This document shows positions 1 to 10,525 of a stretch of DNA of 64,000 bases, piece after piece. This stretch comes from Microbispora corallina. Lineage in GTDB: Bacteria; Actinomycetota; Actinomycetes; Streptosporangiales; Streptosporangiaceae. The notes beneath the pieces were generated by a model. It was given only the letters and a program-made list of their open reading frames with translations, was not told where the DNA came from and made no database searches. The translations under genes and the position numbers were made by a program. Location: positions 124,001-188,000 of the forward strand of contig NZ_BOOC01000003.1 in the NCBI RefSeq assembly GCF_016863035.1, given 5' to 3'. How positions within the stretch are numbered: position 1 is the first letter of the stretch; each line of letters opens with the position of its first letter.

Positions 1-917
1 CCCACTACACAGGCGGGCCGTTCGACGTCGAGAAGGTCCGCACGTGGGGCCCGATCGACCAGTACGTCGGAGGCGTCGAGCACGCCGTCCTCCACCTGCT
101 GTACAGCCGGTTCTTCATCAAGGTCCTGCACGACATGGGCATGGTGGACTTCACCGAGCCGTTCGTGCGCCTGCTCAACCAGGGCCAGGTCATCAACCAG
201 GGCAAGGCGATGTCCAAGTCCTTGGGCAACGGCGTGGACCTGGGCCAGCAGATCGACGCGTTCGGCGTCGACGCGGTCCGGCTGACGATGGTGTTCGCCG
301 GCCCGCCGGAGGACGACATCGACTGGGCGCACCTCTCGCCGGCCGGATCGCTGAAGTTCCTGGCCCGGGCCTTCCGCGTGATGGCCGAGGCCGGCGCCGC
401 GTCCGCCCCGGGAGCGGACGCCGCCACGGGCGACCCGGAGCTGCGGAAGGTCACCCACCGGACGATCGACGAGGTGACCAAGCTCGTCGAGGGGTACCAC
501 TTCAACGTCGCGGTCGCCCGGATGATGGAGCTCACCTCGGCCGCCCGGCGGACGATCGACTCCGGGCCCGGCGCGGCCGACCCGGCCGTCCGTGAGGCCG
601 CCGAGACCCTGGCGATCATGCTGTCGCTCGTCGCGCCGTACACGGCCGAGGAGGGCTGGGAGCGGCTCGGGCACGCGCCGTCGGTCGCCAAGGCCGGGTG
701 GCCGCAGGCGGACCCCGCGCTGCTGGTCCAGGAGTCGGTCACCGCGGTCGTCCAGGTGGCGGGCAAGGTCCGCGACCGCCTGGAGGTCGCCCCGGACATC
801 TCCGAGGCGGATCTGGAGGCACTGGCCCTGGCCTCGGACAAGGTCAGGCCGTACCTGGACGGCGCGCCGCGCAAGGTGATCGTCCGCGCGCCGAAGCTGG
901 TCAACATCGTCCCGTGA
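1..917 (+). CDS. leuS: Leucyl-tRNA synthetase, C-terminal part (5' end outside window)
   Basis: This is the 3' portion of a class I aminoacyl-tRNA synthetase that charges tRNA-Leu in the cytoplasm. The reading frame is open from base 3 and about 304 codons are present. The KMSKS signature appears as AMSKSLGN, about 70 residues into the visible part. It is preceded by a [16 protein letters not shown] segment typical of LeuRS and followed by the helical anticodon-binding domain. The last residues ([12 protein letters not shown]) match the usual end of bacterial LeuRS. The 5' part with the HIGH motif and editing domain lies outside the window. No terminator was recognised in the 181 bp before the next gene. 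Confidence 0.96.
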   Translation, partial: HYTGGPFDVEKVRTWGPIDQYVGGVEHAVLHLLYSRFFIKVLHDMGMVDFTEPFVRLLNQGQVINQGKAMSKSLGNGVDLGQQIDAFGVDAVRLTMVFAGPPEDDIDWAHLSPAGSLKFLARAFRVMAEAGAASAPGADAATGDPELRKVTHRTIDEVTKLVEGYHFNVAVARMMELTSAARRTIDSGPGAADPAVREAAETLAIMLSLVAPYTAEEGWERLGHAPSVAKAGWPQADPALLVQESVTAVVQVAGKVRDRLEVAPDISEADLEALALASDKVRPYLDGAPRKVIVRAPKLVNIVP

Positions 918-1053
918 CCGGTTGTTGACGCCTGCCGGGCTGGGTGGACAAAATTACGCCCGAGCCACATATCACTCATATTGATTAGGCGTGCGGTCAG
1001 GGCATGCCGCGACCACCACCGCCGCGCGCGGTGGTTCTGGGGTGCGCGCCTGA

Positions 1054-2772
<1,719 letters not shown>

Positions 2773-2777
<5 letters not shown>

Positions 2778-3870
2778 CCGTCACGGAGGAGATCCTGGCG
2801 AGGATCTCCTCCAGGATGGGCGCCGACGTCGCGAAGTTGAGGCGGGCGTAGGTGTCCCCGCCTCCGTAGAGGGGGCCCGGGTTGAGCTTGACCCGGGCCT
2901 CCCGCTCGAGGAGGCCGGCGGCGTCCGGGATGCCGAAGTCGAGCCACGCCAGGTAGGTGGCCTCAGGCACGCGGTACCGGACCCGGGGCGGGAGCCGCTC
3001 GGCGATCAGGCGGCGGTTGCGGTCGAGGATCGCCAGCACCGCCTCCAGCCACGGATCGCCGTGCCGCCAGGCGGCGACCGTGGCCTCCACGCCGAGGACG
3101 CCGGGAGCGCCGTAGATGTGGGCGGGCTCGCGGCCGATCGCGTCCCGCGCGTCCTTCGCGCCGAGGTGGGCGACCGAGCAGTGGAGCCCGCCCATGTTGA
3201 ACGCCTTGCTCGCCGAGGTCAGCGTGACCGTGCGGCCGGGGAGGATCGTGGCGAACGGGATGTGCCGCACCGGGGCGTAGGTCAGCTCCGCGTGGATCTC
3301 GTCGGCGATCACCAGGGTGCCGTGGCGCTCGGCGTACGCGGCCACCGACTCGAGCTCCTCCCGGGTGAACGAGCGCCCGGACGGGTTGTGCGGGTTGACC
3401 AGCAGGAGCACCGGGACGGGCTCGTCCGGGACCTCGAACCGCCCCTCGGCGCTGAGCCTCATCGGCACCAGGCGGCGGCCCATGGCGGTGATCGTGACGA
3501 TGAAGGGGTCGTACGCGGGCAGGTGCATCGCGACCGGGTCGCCCGGCCGGGTCATGACGTGCAGCAGGACCTGCAGGGCCTGGTTGATGTCCGTGTACGA
3601 GCGCACGTGACCGGGGTCGGCGTGCCAGCCGTACCGCGCCTCCATGCGCTCGGCGAACGCCTCCGCCAGCGGCCCGGCCGAGGGCTGGTCGAGCCACTCC
3701 GGATAGCCGAGATCGGTGGCGGCGCGCCGGGCGACGGCCTCCCTGACCGCGTCGGGGACCGGAAAGTCCATGTCGGCCACCCAGGCCGGGATGACGCCGG
3801 ACGCGGCGCGGGCCCACTTGATCCCGTCACGGGAGCGGGCCGCTTCGAGGGAGAGCAGGTCGAGATTCAC
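2773..3870 (-). CDS. patB: PatB/MalY-type PLP-dependent C-S lyase
   Basis: Fold-type I PLP enzyme of 365 aa, expected to cleave cystathionine or related thioethers by beta-elimination in the cytoplasm. The PatB/MalY family start (AWVADMDFPVP) is present. Cofactor contacts are visible: NPHNPSG around 159-165, DEIHAEL near 190-196, and the Schiff-base lysine K222 in TSASKAFNMGG. The GTG at 3870 gives the usual family length. An in-frame GTG nine bases upstream (3879) is also possible, since a GGGTGAG stretch overlaps this region. The gene lies downstream of lexA on the same strand but behind a very strong hairpin, so it is probably transcribed separately. Exact substrate cannot be read from sequence; a MalY-like regulatory role is an alternative. 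Confidence 0.9.
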
Positions 3871-3910
3871 CCGACTCACCCTATTGGTCCCGATTTGGCC
3901 CGCGTGCAAC

Positions 3911-3990
3911 GATCCCGCCTCGCAGGTCCACGGCCGGAGAGCGGCCGCGATCCCGCCTCGCAGGTCCACGGAGAGCGGCCTCGATCCCGC
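3911..3990. repeat. Short tandem repeats between lexA and patB
   Basis: Two near-identical copies of a 23-base unit starting GATCCCGCCTCGCAGG lie at 3911-3933 and 3949-3971. A third partial copy (GATCCCGC) begins at 3983. Spacing is 38 then 34 bases, and a gagagcggcc motif follows each full copy. The block sits upstream of patB and downstream of lexA. Function is unknown; it may be a local duplication. Confidence 0.7.
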
Positions 3991-3992
3991 TT

Positions 3993-4031
3993 CCGCCGGT
4001 CCGCGGCCGGACACCGGCCGCGGACCGGCGG
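3993..4031 (-). terminator. Strong hairpin downstream of lexA
   Basis: Two perfectly complementary 18-base arms (3993-4010 and 4014-4031) surround a three-base ACA centre, giving an extremely stable GC stem seven bases beyond the lexA stop. It fits the U-tract-poor terminators of actinomycetes. Confidence 0.8.
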
Positions 4032-4037
4032 ACGTGG

Positions 4038-4748
4038 CTACAGCTTGCGGAGGACGGCGGTCACCTTGCCCAGCACGGTGGCCTCGTCACCCGGGATCGG
4101 CTCGTAGTTCGGGTTGTGCGGCACGAGCCAGACGTGGCCGTCCTTGCGCTTGAACGTCTTCACGGTGGCCTCGCCGTCGATCATCGCCGCGACGATGTCG
4201 CCGTTGTCGGCGACCGGCTGCTGGCGCACCACGACCCAGTCGCCGTCCGCGATCGCGGCCTCGATCATCGAGTCACCGGTGACCTGGAGCAGGAACAGTG
4301 TGCCCTCGCCCACGAGCTGCTTCGGCAGGGCGAACACGTCCTCGATGCTCTGCTCGGCCAGGATGGGACCGCCGGCCGCGATCCGGCCGACCAGCGGGAC
4401 GTAGGCCGCGGTGGGCCGGTTGAACCCGGCCTCCTCCTCGGCGGCGTCCGGATCCACCCACAGGACCGGCTCACCCGGCAGCCGGACCTCCAGGGCCCGG
4501 GGCCGGTGCGGGTCACGGCGGAGATAGCCCTTGCGCTGCAAGGCGGTCAGCTGGTGCGACACGCTGGAGGTGCTGGTGAGCTGAACCGCCTCCCCGATCT
4601 CGCGCATGGACGGCGGGTAGCCGCGCTGCTGGACCGAGTCGCGGATCACTTCCAAGATCTTGCGCTGCCTGGGGGTGAGCCCAAGGGAGTCGCGCCTGCG
4701 AACCGCGAGGTCGCCGACGCCCTCCGCTTGCTCACTTCGGTCACTCAC
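4038..4748 (-). CDS. lexA: LexA SOS-response repressor
   Basis: Transcriptional repressor of DNA-damage genes that self-cleaves when stimulated by RecA filaments; 236 aa. The N-terminal winged helix (about 22-85) contains the LexA pattern [12 protein letters not shown] and the recognition helix around STSSVSHQL. The peptidase domain carries the Ala125-Gly126 cleavage site (GRIAAGGP), catalytic Ser160 ([10 protein letters not shown]) and Lys197 (ATVKTFKR). The GTG start at 4748 is chosen because GAGAGGTGG lies five bases upstream and VSDRSEQ fits actinomycete LexA. A longer frame exists upstream but would place the SOS box inside the gene. Autoregulation is indicated by the SOS box at 4817. 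The order lexA then divergent nrdR-nrdJ is conserved in Streptomyces. Confidence 0.97.
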   Translation of the reverse strand: MSDRSEQAEGVGDLAVRRRDSLGLTPRQRKILEVIRDSVQQRGYPPSMREIGEAVQLTSTSSVSHQLTALQRKGYLRRDPHRPRALEVRLPGEPVLWVDPDAAEEEAGFNRPTAAYVPLVGRIAAGGPILAEQSIEDVFALPKQLVGEGTLFLLQVTGDSMIEAAIADGDWVVVRQQPVADNGDIVAAMIDGEATVKTFKRKDGHVWLVPHNPNYEPIPGDEATVLGKVTAVLRKL

Positions 4749-4816
4749 GATGCCACCTCTCAATCCGTGTTCCCCATGTCGCACAGAGCGACCGTACCTC
4801 GATCCAAGATCTGCGT

Positions 4817-4830
4817 CAAACAATTGTTCG
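4817..4830. promoter_or_regulatory. SOS box (LexA operator)
   Basis: CAAACAATTGTTCG (CGAACAATTGTTTG on the other strand) matches the Gram-positive/actinobacterial SOS box CGAAC-N4-GTTYG. It lies 69 bases upstream of the lexA start, the expected place for autorepression. Confidence 0.88.
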
Positions 4831-5128
4831 ATATTATCGAAATCGCCGATGTCGAGGTCGAGCACATCGTACGGGAGTTCGATCGCTATCGTGTTCGATT
4901 TTACGGATCTTAGTTGCCGTCGTGTAGGCCCAGCTCACAAGTGACGGAAAATGTCGGCGCAAGACTTTTCCGGTCGTACCGGCGAAGCGGGGAATCGCGG
5001 AGGTTCGCCACCCCCTTCCCAGGGGCACCAGCCGTGCCCGGACCCGCGACACGCCGGGCGAGCAGCGACTTCGCCTCGGCGGGCCGGTCCGACTTGCGTT
5101 CAAGGACGGGCGCTCCTACGGTTGGACC

Positions 5129-5174
5129 ACAACATCTAGTAGTCACATCGATGTAAGTTCACCACACCTTGTGT
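5129..5174 (+). promoter_or_regulatory. Candidate NrdR boxes upstream of nrdR-nrdJ
   Basis: ACAACATCTAGTAGT at 5129-5143 resembles one NrdR box (consensus roughly acaCwATATwGtgt). A weaker ACACCTTGTGT at 5164-5174 lies about three helical turns downstream. Paired boxes in front of nrd genes are the known NrdR arrangement. The match is by eye and imperfect. Confidence 0.5.
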
Positions 5175-5204
5175 TCTTGGTGGGCGTTTCCGGGAGGCGA
5201 TGGC

Positions 5205-5669
5205 ATGCACTGTCCGTTCTGTCGCCACCCCGACACCCGGGTCGTGGACAGCAGGTCCACGGAGGACGGCGGGGCCATCCGCCGCAGGCGCACCTGCCCC
5301 GCGTGCGGGCGCAGGTTCACCACCCAGGAGACCGTCCTGCTCATGGTGAGCAAGCGCAGCGGGGTCACCGAGCCGTTCTCGCGGGAGAAGGTCATCGCCG
5401 GCGTGCGCAGGGCCTGCCAGGGCCGCCCGGTCGGCGAGGACTCACTGGCCCAGCTCGGGCAGAAGGTGGAGGAGACCATCCGCGCCACGGGCGCCGCCGA
5501 GATCCCCTCACATGATGTGGGGGTGGCCGTCCTCGGCCCGCTGCGGGAGCTCGACGAGGTGGCCTACCTGCGGTTCGCGTCCGTCTACCGCGGGTTCGAG
5601 ACCCTCGCCGACTTCGAGGCGGAGATCGAGCAGCTCAGAGGCGCCCGGGCGGACGCGGGCGAGCGGTAG
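5205..5669 (+). CDS. nrdR: NrdR, repressor of ribonucleotide reductase genes
   Basis: Nucleotide-sensing repressor of nrd operons, 154 aa, the usual family length. The N-terminal zinc ribbon has Cys3-Cys6 (MHCPFC) and Cys31-Cys34 (CPACGRRF). An ATP-cone domain covers about 49-139 and starts [16 protein letters not shown]. The ATG at 5205 is preceded by GGGAGG with seven-base spacing and gives the invariant MHCPFC start. It is followed 91 bases later by nrdJ, the class II reductase gene it is known to control in Streptomyces. Candidate NrdR boxes lie upstream. Confidence 0.97.
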   Translation: MHCPFCRHPDTRVVDSRSTEDGGAIRRRRTCPACGRRFTTQETVLLMVSKRSGVTEPFSREKVIAGVRRACQGRPVGEDSLAQLGQKVEETIRATGAAEIPSHDVGVAVLGPLRELDEVAYLRFASVYRGFETLADFEAEIEQLRGARADAGER

Positions 5670-5760
5670 GCGCCCGCGCGCCACGGCGCGACACGATGTG
5701 GTTATGGGAGAGCGTGGTCCGAAACATGGGGCTCCACCGGGCCCTGGGGAGGGGGAAGTC

Positions 5761-8601
5761 ATGACGGAGACCGTGAGCGGCGCCGTACCGGGCGCGGGGG
5801 GCCGCGGCGGCAAGCGGCCCCGCAAGGGGCTGAAGATCAAGCGGATCTTCACCACCCCCGGCGTCCATCCGTACGACGAGGTCCGCTGGGAGCGGCGGGA
5901 CGTCGTTATGACGAACTGGCGCGACGGTTCGGTCAACTTCGAGCAGCACGGCGTGGAGTTCCCCGAGTTCTGGTCGGTCAACGCGGCCAACATCGTGACC
6001 ACGAAGTACTTCCGCGGCGCCGTCGGCACGCCCCAGCGCGAGTGGAGCCTCAAGCAGCTCGTCGACCGCGTGGTCGGGGTCTACACCCGGACCGGCGTCG
6101 AGAACGGCTACTTCGCCAGCGACGAGGACGCCGAGATCTTCGACCACGAGCTCAAGCACGCCCTCATCCACCAGATCTTCAGCTTCAACTCCCCGGTGTG
6201 GTTCAACGTCGGCACGCTCTCCCCCCAGCAGGTGTCGGCCTGTTTCATCCTCGCCGTGGACGACACGATGGAGTCGATCCTCGACTGGTACAAGGAAGAG
6301 GGTGTGATCTTCAAGGGCGGCTCGGGCTCGGGGGTCAACCTCTCCCGCATCCGCTCCTCCAAGGAGCTGCTGTCCAGCGGTGGCACGGCCAGCGGCCCGG
6401 TCTCCTTCATGCGGGGCGCCGACGCCTCCGCCGGCACGATCAAGTCGGGCGGGGCCACCCGCCGGGCGGCCAAGATGGTCGTGCTGGACGTGGACCACCC
6501 CGACATCGAGGAGTTCATCGAGACGAAGGCGCGGGAGGAGGACAAGATCCGCGCCCTCCGCGACGCCGGGTTCGACATGGACCTCGGCGGCAAGGACATC
6601 GTGTCCGTGCAGTACCAGAACGCCAACAACTCGGTGCGCGTGTCCGACGAGTTCATGCGCGCGGTCGAGGCCGGCGACGGCTTCGGGCTGCGGGCCCGGC
6701 TGAGCGGCGAGGTCATCGAGCGGGTCGACGCGCGGTCCCTGTTCCGCAAGATGGCCCAGGCCGCCTGGGAGTGCGCCGACCCCGGCCTGCAGTACGACGA
6801 CACGATCAACGACTGGCACACCTGCCCGGAGACGGGCCGCATCACGGCCAGCAACCCGTGCTCGGAGTACCTCCACCTGGACAACTCCTCCTGCAACCTC
6901 GCCTCGATCAACCTGCTGAAGTTCCTGCGCGACGACGACACGTTCGACGTCGCGAACTTCGTGAAGCTGACCGAGCTGATCATCACGGCGATGGACATCT
7001 CCATCACGTTCGCCGACTTCCCGACCGAGAAGATCGCCGAGACCACCCGGGCGTACCGGCAGCTCGGCATCGGCTACGCCAACCTGGGCGCCCTGCTGAT
7101 GGCGACCGGTCACGCGTACGACTCGGACGGCGGCCGGGCCATCGCCGGCGCGATCACCTCGCTGATGACCGCGGTGTCGTACCGCCGTTCGGCCGAGCTC
7201 GCCGGGATCGTCGGCCCGTACGACGGCTACCAGCGCAACGCCGAGCCGCACAAGCGGGTCATGCGCAAGCACGCGGCGGCCAACGACGACCTGCGCGCGC
7301 TCGACGAGATGGACAGGACCATCCACGCCGAGGCGACCCGGCAGTGGCAGGACTGCCTGCGGCTGGGCGAGCGGAACGGCTACCGCAACGCCCAGGCCTC
7401 GCTGCTCGCGCCGACCGGCACGATCGGCCTGATGATGGACTGCGACACCACCGGCATCGAGCCCGACCTGGCGCTGGTGAAGTTCAAGAAGCTCGTCGGC
7501 GGCGGCAGCATGCAGATCGTCAACCAGACGATCCCGCGGGCCCTGCGCCGGCTGGGCTACCAGGAGGAGCAGATCGAGGCGATCGTCGAGTACATCGCCG
7601 AGCACGGCCACGTGGTCGACGCCCCCGGCCTGCGGGCCGAGCACTACGAGGTGTTCGACTGCGCCATGGGCGAGCGGGCCATCGCCCCCATGGGCCACGT
7701 CCGGATGATGGCGGCGACCCAGCCGTTCCTGTCGGGCGCGATCTCCAAGACCGTCAACCTGCCGGAGTCGGCCACCGCGGACGACATCGAGCAGGTCTAC
7801 CTGGAGGGCTGGAAGCTCGGCCTCAAGGCGCTGGCCGTCTACCGGGACAACTGCAAGGTCGGCCAGCCGTTGTCGGCCGCGAAGAAGTCCTCCACCGAGG
7901 AGGAGGCCGCCGCCCCGGCCGTCCAGGTCGTGGAGGTGGCCCGGCCCACCCGCCGCCGCATGCCGGCCCAGCGGCCGAGCATCACCACCCGCTTCTCCGT
8001 GGGCGGGGCGAAGGGCTACATGACCGCCTCGTCGTACCCCGACGACGGTCTCGGCGAGGTCTTCCTCAAGATGTCCAAGCAGGGCTCGACCCTCGCGGGC
8101 GTCATGGACGCCTTCTCCGTCGCCATCTCGATCGGCCTGCAGTACGGCGTGCCGCTGGACACCTACGTCCAGAAGTTCGTCAACATGCGGTTCGAACCGG
8201 CCGGGATGACCGACGACCCGGACGTCCGGATGGCGCAGTCCGTCATGGACTACATCTTCCGGCGGCTCGCGCTCGACTACCTGCCGTACGAGGACCGGGC
8301 GGCGCTCGGGATCTTCTCGGCGCCCGAGCGCGCGGCCCAGCAGCGCGGCGAGGACCCGGCCGCCCTCCAGGAGGTCGTGGACACGCAGGCGCTGGCCCAG
8401 TCGGCGCCCATCGAGGAGAAGCCGGCCGAGCCGAAGCCCGTGGCGGTCCCCGAGCCGAGGCGGGCGGCGAGCGCGTCGCTGGAGAGCCACCAGGGCCGCA
8501 CGGCCGACGCGCCGCTGTGCATGACCTGCGGCACCAAGATGCGGCCCGCCGGCAGCTGCTACGTGTGCGAGGGCTGCGGCAGCACCAGCGGCTGCAGCTG
8601 A
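5761..8601 (+). CDS. nrdJ: Adenosylcobalamin-dependent (class II) ribonucleoside-diphosphate reductase
   Basis: Cytoplasmic enzyme of 946 aa that converts ribonucleotides to deoxyribonucleotides using adenosylcobalamin, independent of oxygen. Visible family features are QQVSACFILAVDDTMESI, the GGSGSG loop, NPCSEYLHLDNSSCNLASIN with Cys378, and APTGTIGLMMDCDTTG. The C-terminal tail has a zinc-ribbon-like cluster (CMTCG, CYVCEGCG) and ends SGCS, where the shuttle cysteines that re-reduce the active site normally reside. The ATG at 5761 follows a GGGGAAG motif. In-frame codons upstream back to 5512 overlap nrdR and are rejected as start. The gene is co-oriented with nrdR and followed by a strong terminator at 8615. 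Confidence 0.97.
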   Translation: MTETVSGAVPGAGGRGGKRPRKGLKIKRIFTTPGVHPYDEVRWERRDVVMTNWRDGSVNFEQHGVEFPEFWSVNAANIVTTKYFRGAVGTPQREWSLKQLVDRVVGVYTRTGVENGYFASDEDAEIFDHELKHALIHQIFSFNSPVWFNVGTLSPQQVSACFILAVDDTMESILDWYKEEGVIFKGGSGSGVNLSRIRSSKELLSSGGTASGPVSFMRGADASAGTIKSGGATRRAAKMVVLDVDHPDIEEFIETKAREEDKIRALRDAGFDMDLGGKDIVSVQYQNANNSVRVSDEFMRAVEAGDGFGLRARLSGEVIERVDARSLFRKMAQAAWECADPGLQYDDTINDWHTCPETGRITASNPCSEYLHLDNSSCNLASINLLKFLRDDDTFDVANFVKLTELIITAMDISITFADFPTEKIAETTRAYRQLGIGYANLGALLMATGHAYDSDGGRAIAGAITSLMTAVSYRRSAELAGIVGPYDGYQRNAEPHKRVMRKHAAANDDLRALDEMDRTIHAEATRQWQDCLRLGERNGYRNAQASLLAPTGTIGLMMDCDTTGIEPDLALVKFKKLVGGGSMQIVNQTIPRALRRLGYQEEQIEAIVEYIAEHGHVVDAPGLRAEHYEVFDCAMGERAIAPMGHVRMMAATQPFLSGAISKTVNLPESATADDIEQVYLEGWKLGLKALAVYRDNCKVGQPLSAAKKSSTEEEAAAPAVQVVEVARPTRRRMPAQRPSITTRFSVGGAKGYMTASSYPDDGLGEVFLKMSKQGSTLAGVMDAFSVAISIGLQYGVPLDTYVQKFVNMRFEPAGMTDDPDVRMAQSVMDYIFRRLALDYLPYEDRAALGIFSAPERAAQQRGEDPAALQEVVDTQALAQSAPIEEKPAEPKPVAVPEPRRAASASLESHQGRTADAPLCMTCGTKMRPAGSCYVCEGCGSTSGCS

Positions 8602-8614
8602 CAGAACGCCTGAC

Positions 8615-8647
8615 GGAAGGGGGCCGGTCGCCGACCGGCCCCCTTCC
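8615..8647 (+). terminator. Strong terminator after nrdJ
   Basis: Sixteen-base arms beginning GGAAGGGGGCC (8615-8630) and ending GGCCCCCTTCC (8632-8647) are perfectly complementary around one base, so the real loop is three to five bases. It starts 14 bases past the nrdJ stop. Confidence 0.85.
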
Positions 8648-8771
8648 GCGCGCCCGGAAACAGCCCGGCCGGCACGCGCCCCGGCACCCCCGGCTCCTGC
8701 CCTGGCGCAGCCGTCCGGCGACGCAGTCCCGCTCGCGCGCGCCGGGGGCGGCGGTCGGGGAGACTGGGGCG

Positions 8772-9809
8772 GTGAAGGTGGCGCAGGCGCGGGCCGTCGC
8801 GGCCGGGTGGGTGGCCGAACACGCGGCCGGGACTGCGGGTTTCGCCGGCGCCTTCCTGAGCGGGTCGGCCGTGTGGCTCCCGGACGAGGCGGAGCTGCCG
8901 CCCGCCTCCGACGTCGACGTCGTCGTGGTGACGGCGGGCGCGACGGCGCCTCCCAAGCTCGGCAAGGTGCCGTGGAACGGCGTGCTGGTCGAGGTCACCT
9001 ACCTGACGTGGGACGCCATCGGGCCGCCGGACGCCGTCCTCGGCTCCTACCATCTGGCGGGCTGCTTCCGTACGGACACGATCGTCGCCGACCCGACCGG
9101 CCGGCTGACAGCGCTGCGGGCGGCCGTGTCCGCCGAGCACCCGCGGCGGGTGTGGGTGCGGCGGCGCTGCCGCGACGCGGAGCTGCGGATCGCCGACGGC
9201 CTCGGCACGCTGTCCGCCGCCCTCCCGGTGCACGACAGGGTGACGGCGTGGCTGTTCCCGACGGGCGTGACCGCGCACGTGGTGCTGACCGCGGGGCTCC
9301 GCAACCCGACCGTGCGGCTGCGCTACGCGGCCGCGCGGGATCTGCTCGCCGAGTACGGCCGCCTGGACCGCTACGAGGAGCTGCTCGACCTGCTCGGCTG
9401 CGCCGGGATGACGGCGAGCGGGGCGGCGCGGCACCTGCGCGCGATGACCGAGGTCTTCGACGCCGCGGTCCCGCTGGCCCGCACGCCGTTCCCCTTCTCC
9501 TCCGACATCACCGCCGCGGCCCGGCCGGTCGCAGTGGACGGCGGCCGGGCGCTGGTCGAGGGCGGCCGGCACCGCGAGGCGGTGTTCTGGATCGCCGCCA
9601 CCTACGCCCGCTGCCTGAAGATCCTCTCGGCGGACGCGCCCGCCGTCGCGGCGGCGCACCGTCCCGCGTTCGAGGACCTGCTGGCCGACCTGGGCGTCGC
9701 CCGCCCCGCCGACCTGGAACGGCGGGCGCGGCGTCTGCTCGGCCGGCTGCCCCGGCTGAGGGCGCTGGCCGAGGAGATCGTCGCCGCCAACCCGGACGTC
9801 CGCGACTGA
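8772..9809 (+). CDS. Nucleotidyltransferase-fold protein of unknown substrate
   Basis: Protein of 345 aa with a polymerase-beta-type nucleotidyltransferase core at its N-terminus. A GS motif (about 31-32, SGSAVWLP) is followed by the metal-binding pair D48 and D50 in SDVDVVVV, and by a third acidic strand in VLVEVTYLTWD. The remaining 230 residues look all-helical, as in aminoglycoside nucleotidyltransferases and related proteins. The GTG at 8772 with GGGGAG about ten bases upstream is the best start; GTG 8778 is an alternative. No partner gene is apparent: it stands between the nrdJ terminator and an independent oxidoreductase gene. Resistance function is possible in principle but not shown by sequence. 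Confidence 0.75.
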   Translation: MKVAQARAVAAGWVAEHAAGTAGFAGAFLSGSAVWLPDEAELPPASDVDVVVVTAGATAPPKLGKVPWNGVLVEVTYLTWDAIGPPDAVLGSYHLAGCFRTDTIVADPTGRLTALRAAVSAEHPRRVWVRRRCRDAELRIADGLGTLSAALPVHDRVTAWLFPTGVTAHVVLTAGLRNPTVRLRYAAARDLLAEYGRLDRYEELLDLLGCAGMTASGAARHLRAMTEVFDAAVPLARTPFPFSSDITAAARPVAVDGGRALVEGGRHREAVFWIAATYARCLKILSADAPAVAAAHRPAFEDLLADLGVARPADLERRARRLLGRLPRLRALAEEIVAANPDVRD

Positions 9810-9863
9810 AAACCCATCACCCGAGGCGGGAATGCTCCGGGCGGGCGGGATGTTGCAGCGGCC

Positions 9864-10490
9864 ATGGTTATCGGACTGATCGGCAGCGGGAAGATCGGCG
9901 GCACGGTGGCGAAACTGGCGGTCGACGCCGGCCACTCGGTGGTGCTCAGCAACTCCCGCGGGCCGGAGACGCTCGCCCAACTGGTGGCCCGGCTGGGCCC
10001 GGACGCCCGCGCCGCGACCGCGGCCGAGGCCGCCGCGGCAGGGGACGTCGTCGTGGTGACGATCCCGTTCGGCCGCTACCGGGAGGTGCCGGTCGAGCCG
10101 CTCGACGGCAAGATCGTCATCGACACGAACAACTACTACCACGAGCGGGACGGCCGCTTCCCGGAGATCGACGCGGGGGAGACGACCGACAGCGAGGTGC
10201 TCGCCGCCCACCTGCCCGGGTCCCGGGTCGTCAAGGCGTTCAACAGCATCCACTTCGCCGAGCTGGCGGACCAGGGCCTGCCCAGGGGGGCCGAGGGCCG
10301 ACGGGCCCTGCCGATCGCCGGCGACGACGAGGAGGCCAAGAAGGTCGTGGCCGACCTCATCGACTCCTTCGGCTTCGACGTCGTCGACGCCGGGCCGCTC
10401 GCGGAGGGCCGCAGGTTCCAGCGGGACAAGCCGGCCTACGGCCCCCGGCTGACGGCCGACGAGCTGCGCGAGGCCCTCGCCAAGGGCTGA
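9864..10490 (+). CDS. NADPH-dependent F420 reductase-like NAD(P)-binding protein
   Basis: Single Rossmann-domain protein of 208 aa. The dinucleotide loop GLIGSGKIGG is at residues 4-13, and SNSRGPE at the end of strand 2 suggests NADPH preference. VVVTIPFGRYREVP, VIDTNNYYHERDG and VVKAFNSIHF follow the pattern of the small NADPH:F420 oxidoreductase / YrfG-like group found across actinomycetes. Actinomycetes make F420, so an F420 role is plausible, but many members act on other substrates. The ATG at 9864 has only weak upstream pairing. The gene converges with the Gfo/Idh gene, and the 25-base gap contains a small stem-loop. Confidence 0.82.
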   Translation: MVIGLIGSGKIGGTVAKLAVDAGHSVVLSNSRGPETLAQLVARLGPDARAATAAEAAAAGDVVVVTIPFGRYREVPVEPLDGKIVIDTNNYYHERDGRFPEIDAGETTDSEVLAAHLPGSRVVKAFNSIHFAELADQGLPRGAEGRRALPIAGDDEEAKKVVADLIDSFGFDVVDAGPLAEGRRFQRDKPAYGPRLTADELREALAKG

Positions 10491-10506
10491 CACCGCCGTC
10501 CGAGCG

Positions 10507-10525
10507 GGCCGCGTGTCAGGCGGCC
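10507..10525. terminator. Small stem-loop between convergent oxidoreductase genes
   Basis: GGCCGC and GCGGCC form a 6-bp stem with a seven-base loop that includes the stop codon of the minus-strand gene (10516-10518). Modest strength. Confidence 0.4.

Larger units (their letters stand above)
4749..5204. other. Divergent lexA / nrdR control region
   Basis: This 456-base gap is the longest stretch without a gene in the window. It holds the lexA promoter side with an SOS box (4817-4830) and the nrdR side with candidate NrdR boxes (5129-5174). Between about 4900 and 5120 I see no RNA element and no convincing gene. An open frame on the minus strand there lacks a ribosome-binding site and shows no recognisable domain. 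Confidence 0.7.

Noticed and set aside
925-956. TTGACG upstream of the GH5 gene as a promoter
   Set aside because: No matching -10 hexamer at 16-18 bases; not called.
4910-5146. 78-codon frame between lexA and nrdR
   Set aside because: No ribosome-binding site, no recognisable domain, and it overlaps the nrdR promoter elements.
5130-5204. Cobalamin riboswitch upstream of nrdR-nrdJ
   Set aside because: No B12-box-like conserved segment or long structured leader; the gene uses B12 as cofactor and such switches usually control the B12-independent reductase.
5635-8490. 951-codon open frame on the minus strand opposite nrdJ
   Set aside because: It mirrors the codon structure of nrdJ, is very rich in Arg, Gly and Val, has no domain and no ribosome-binding site. 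Long antisense frames are expected in such GC-rich genes.
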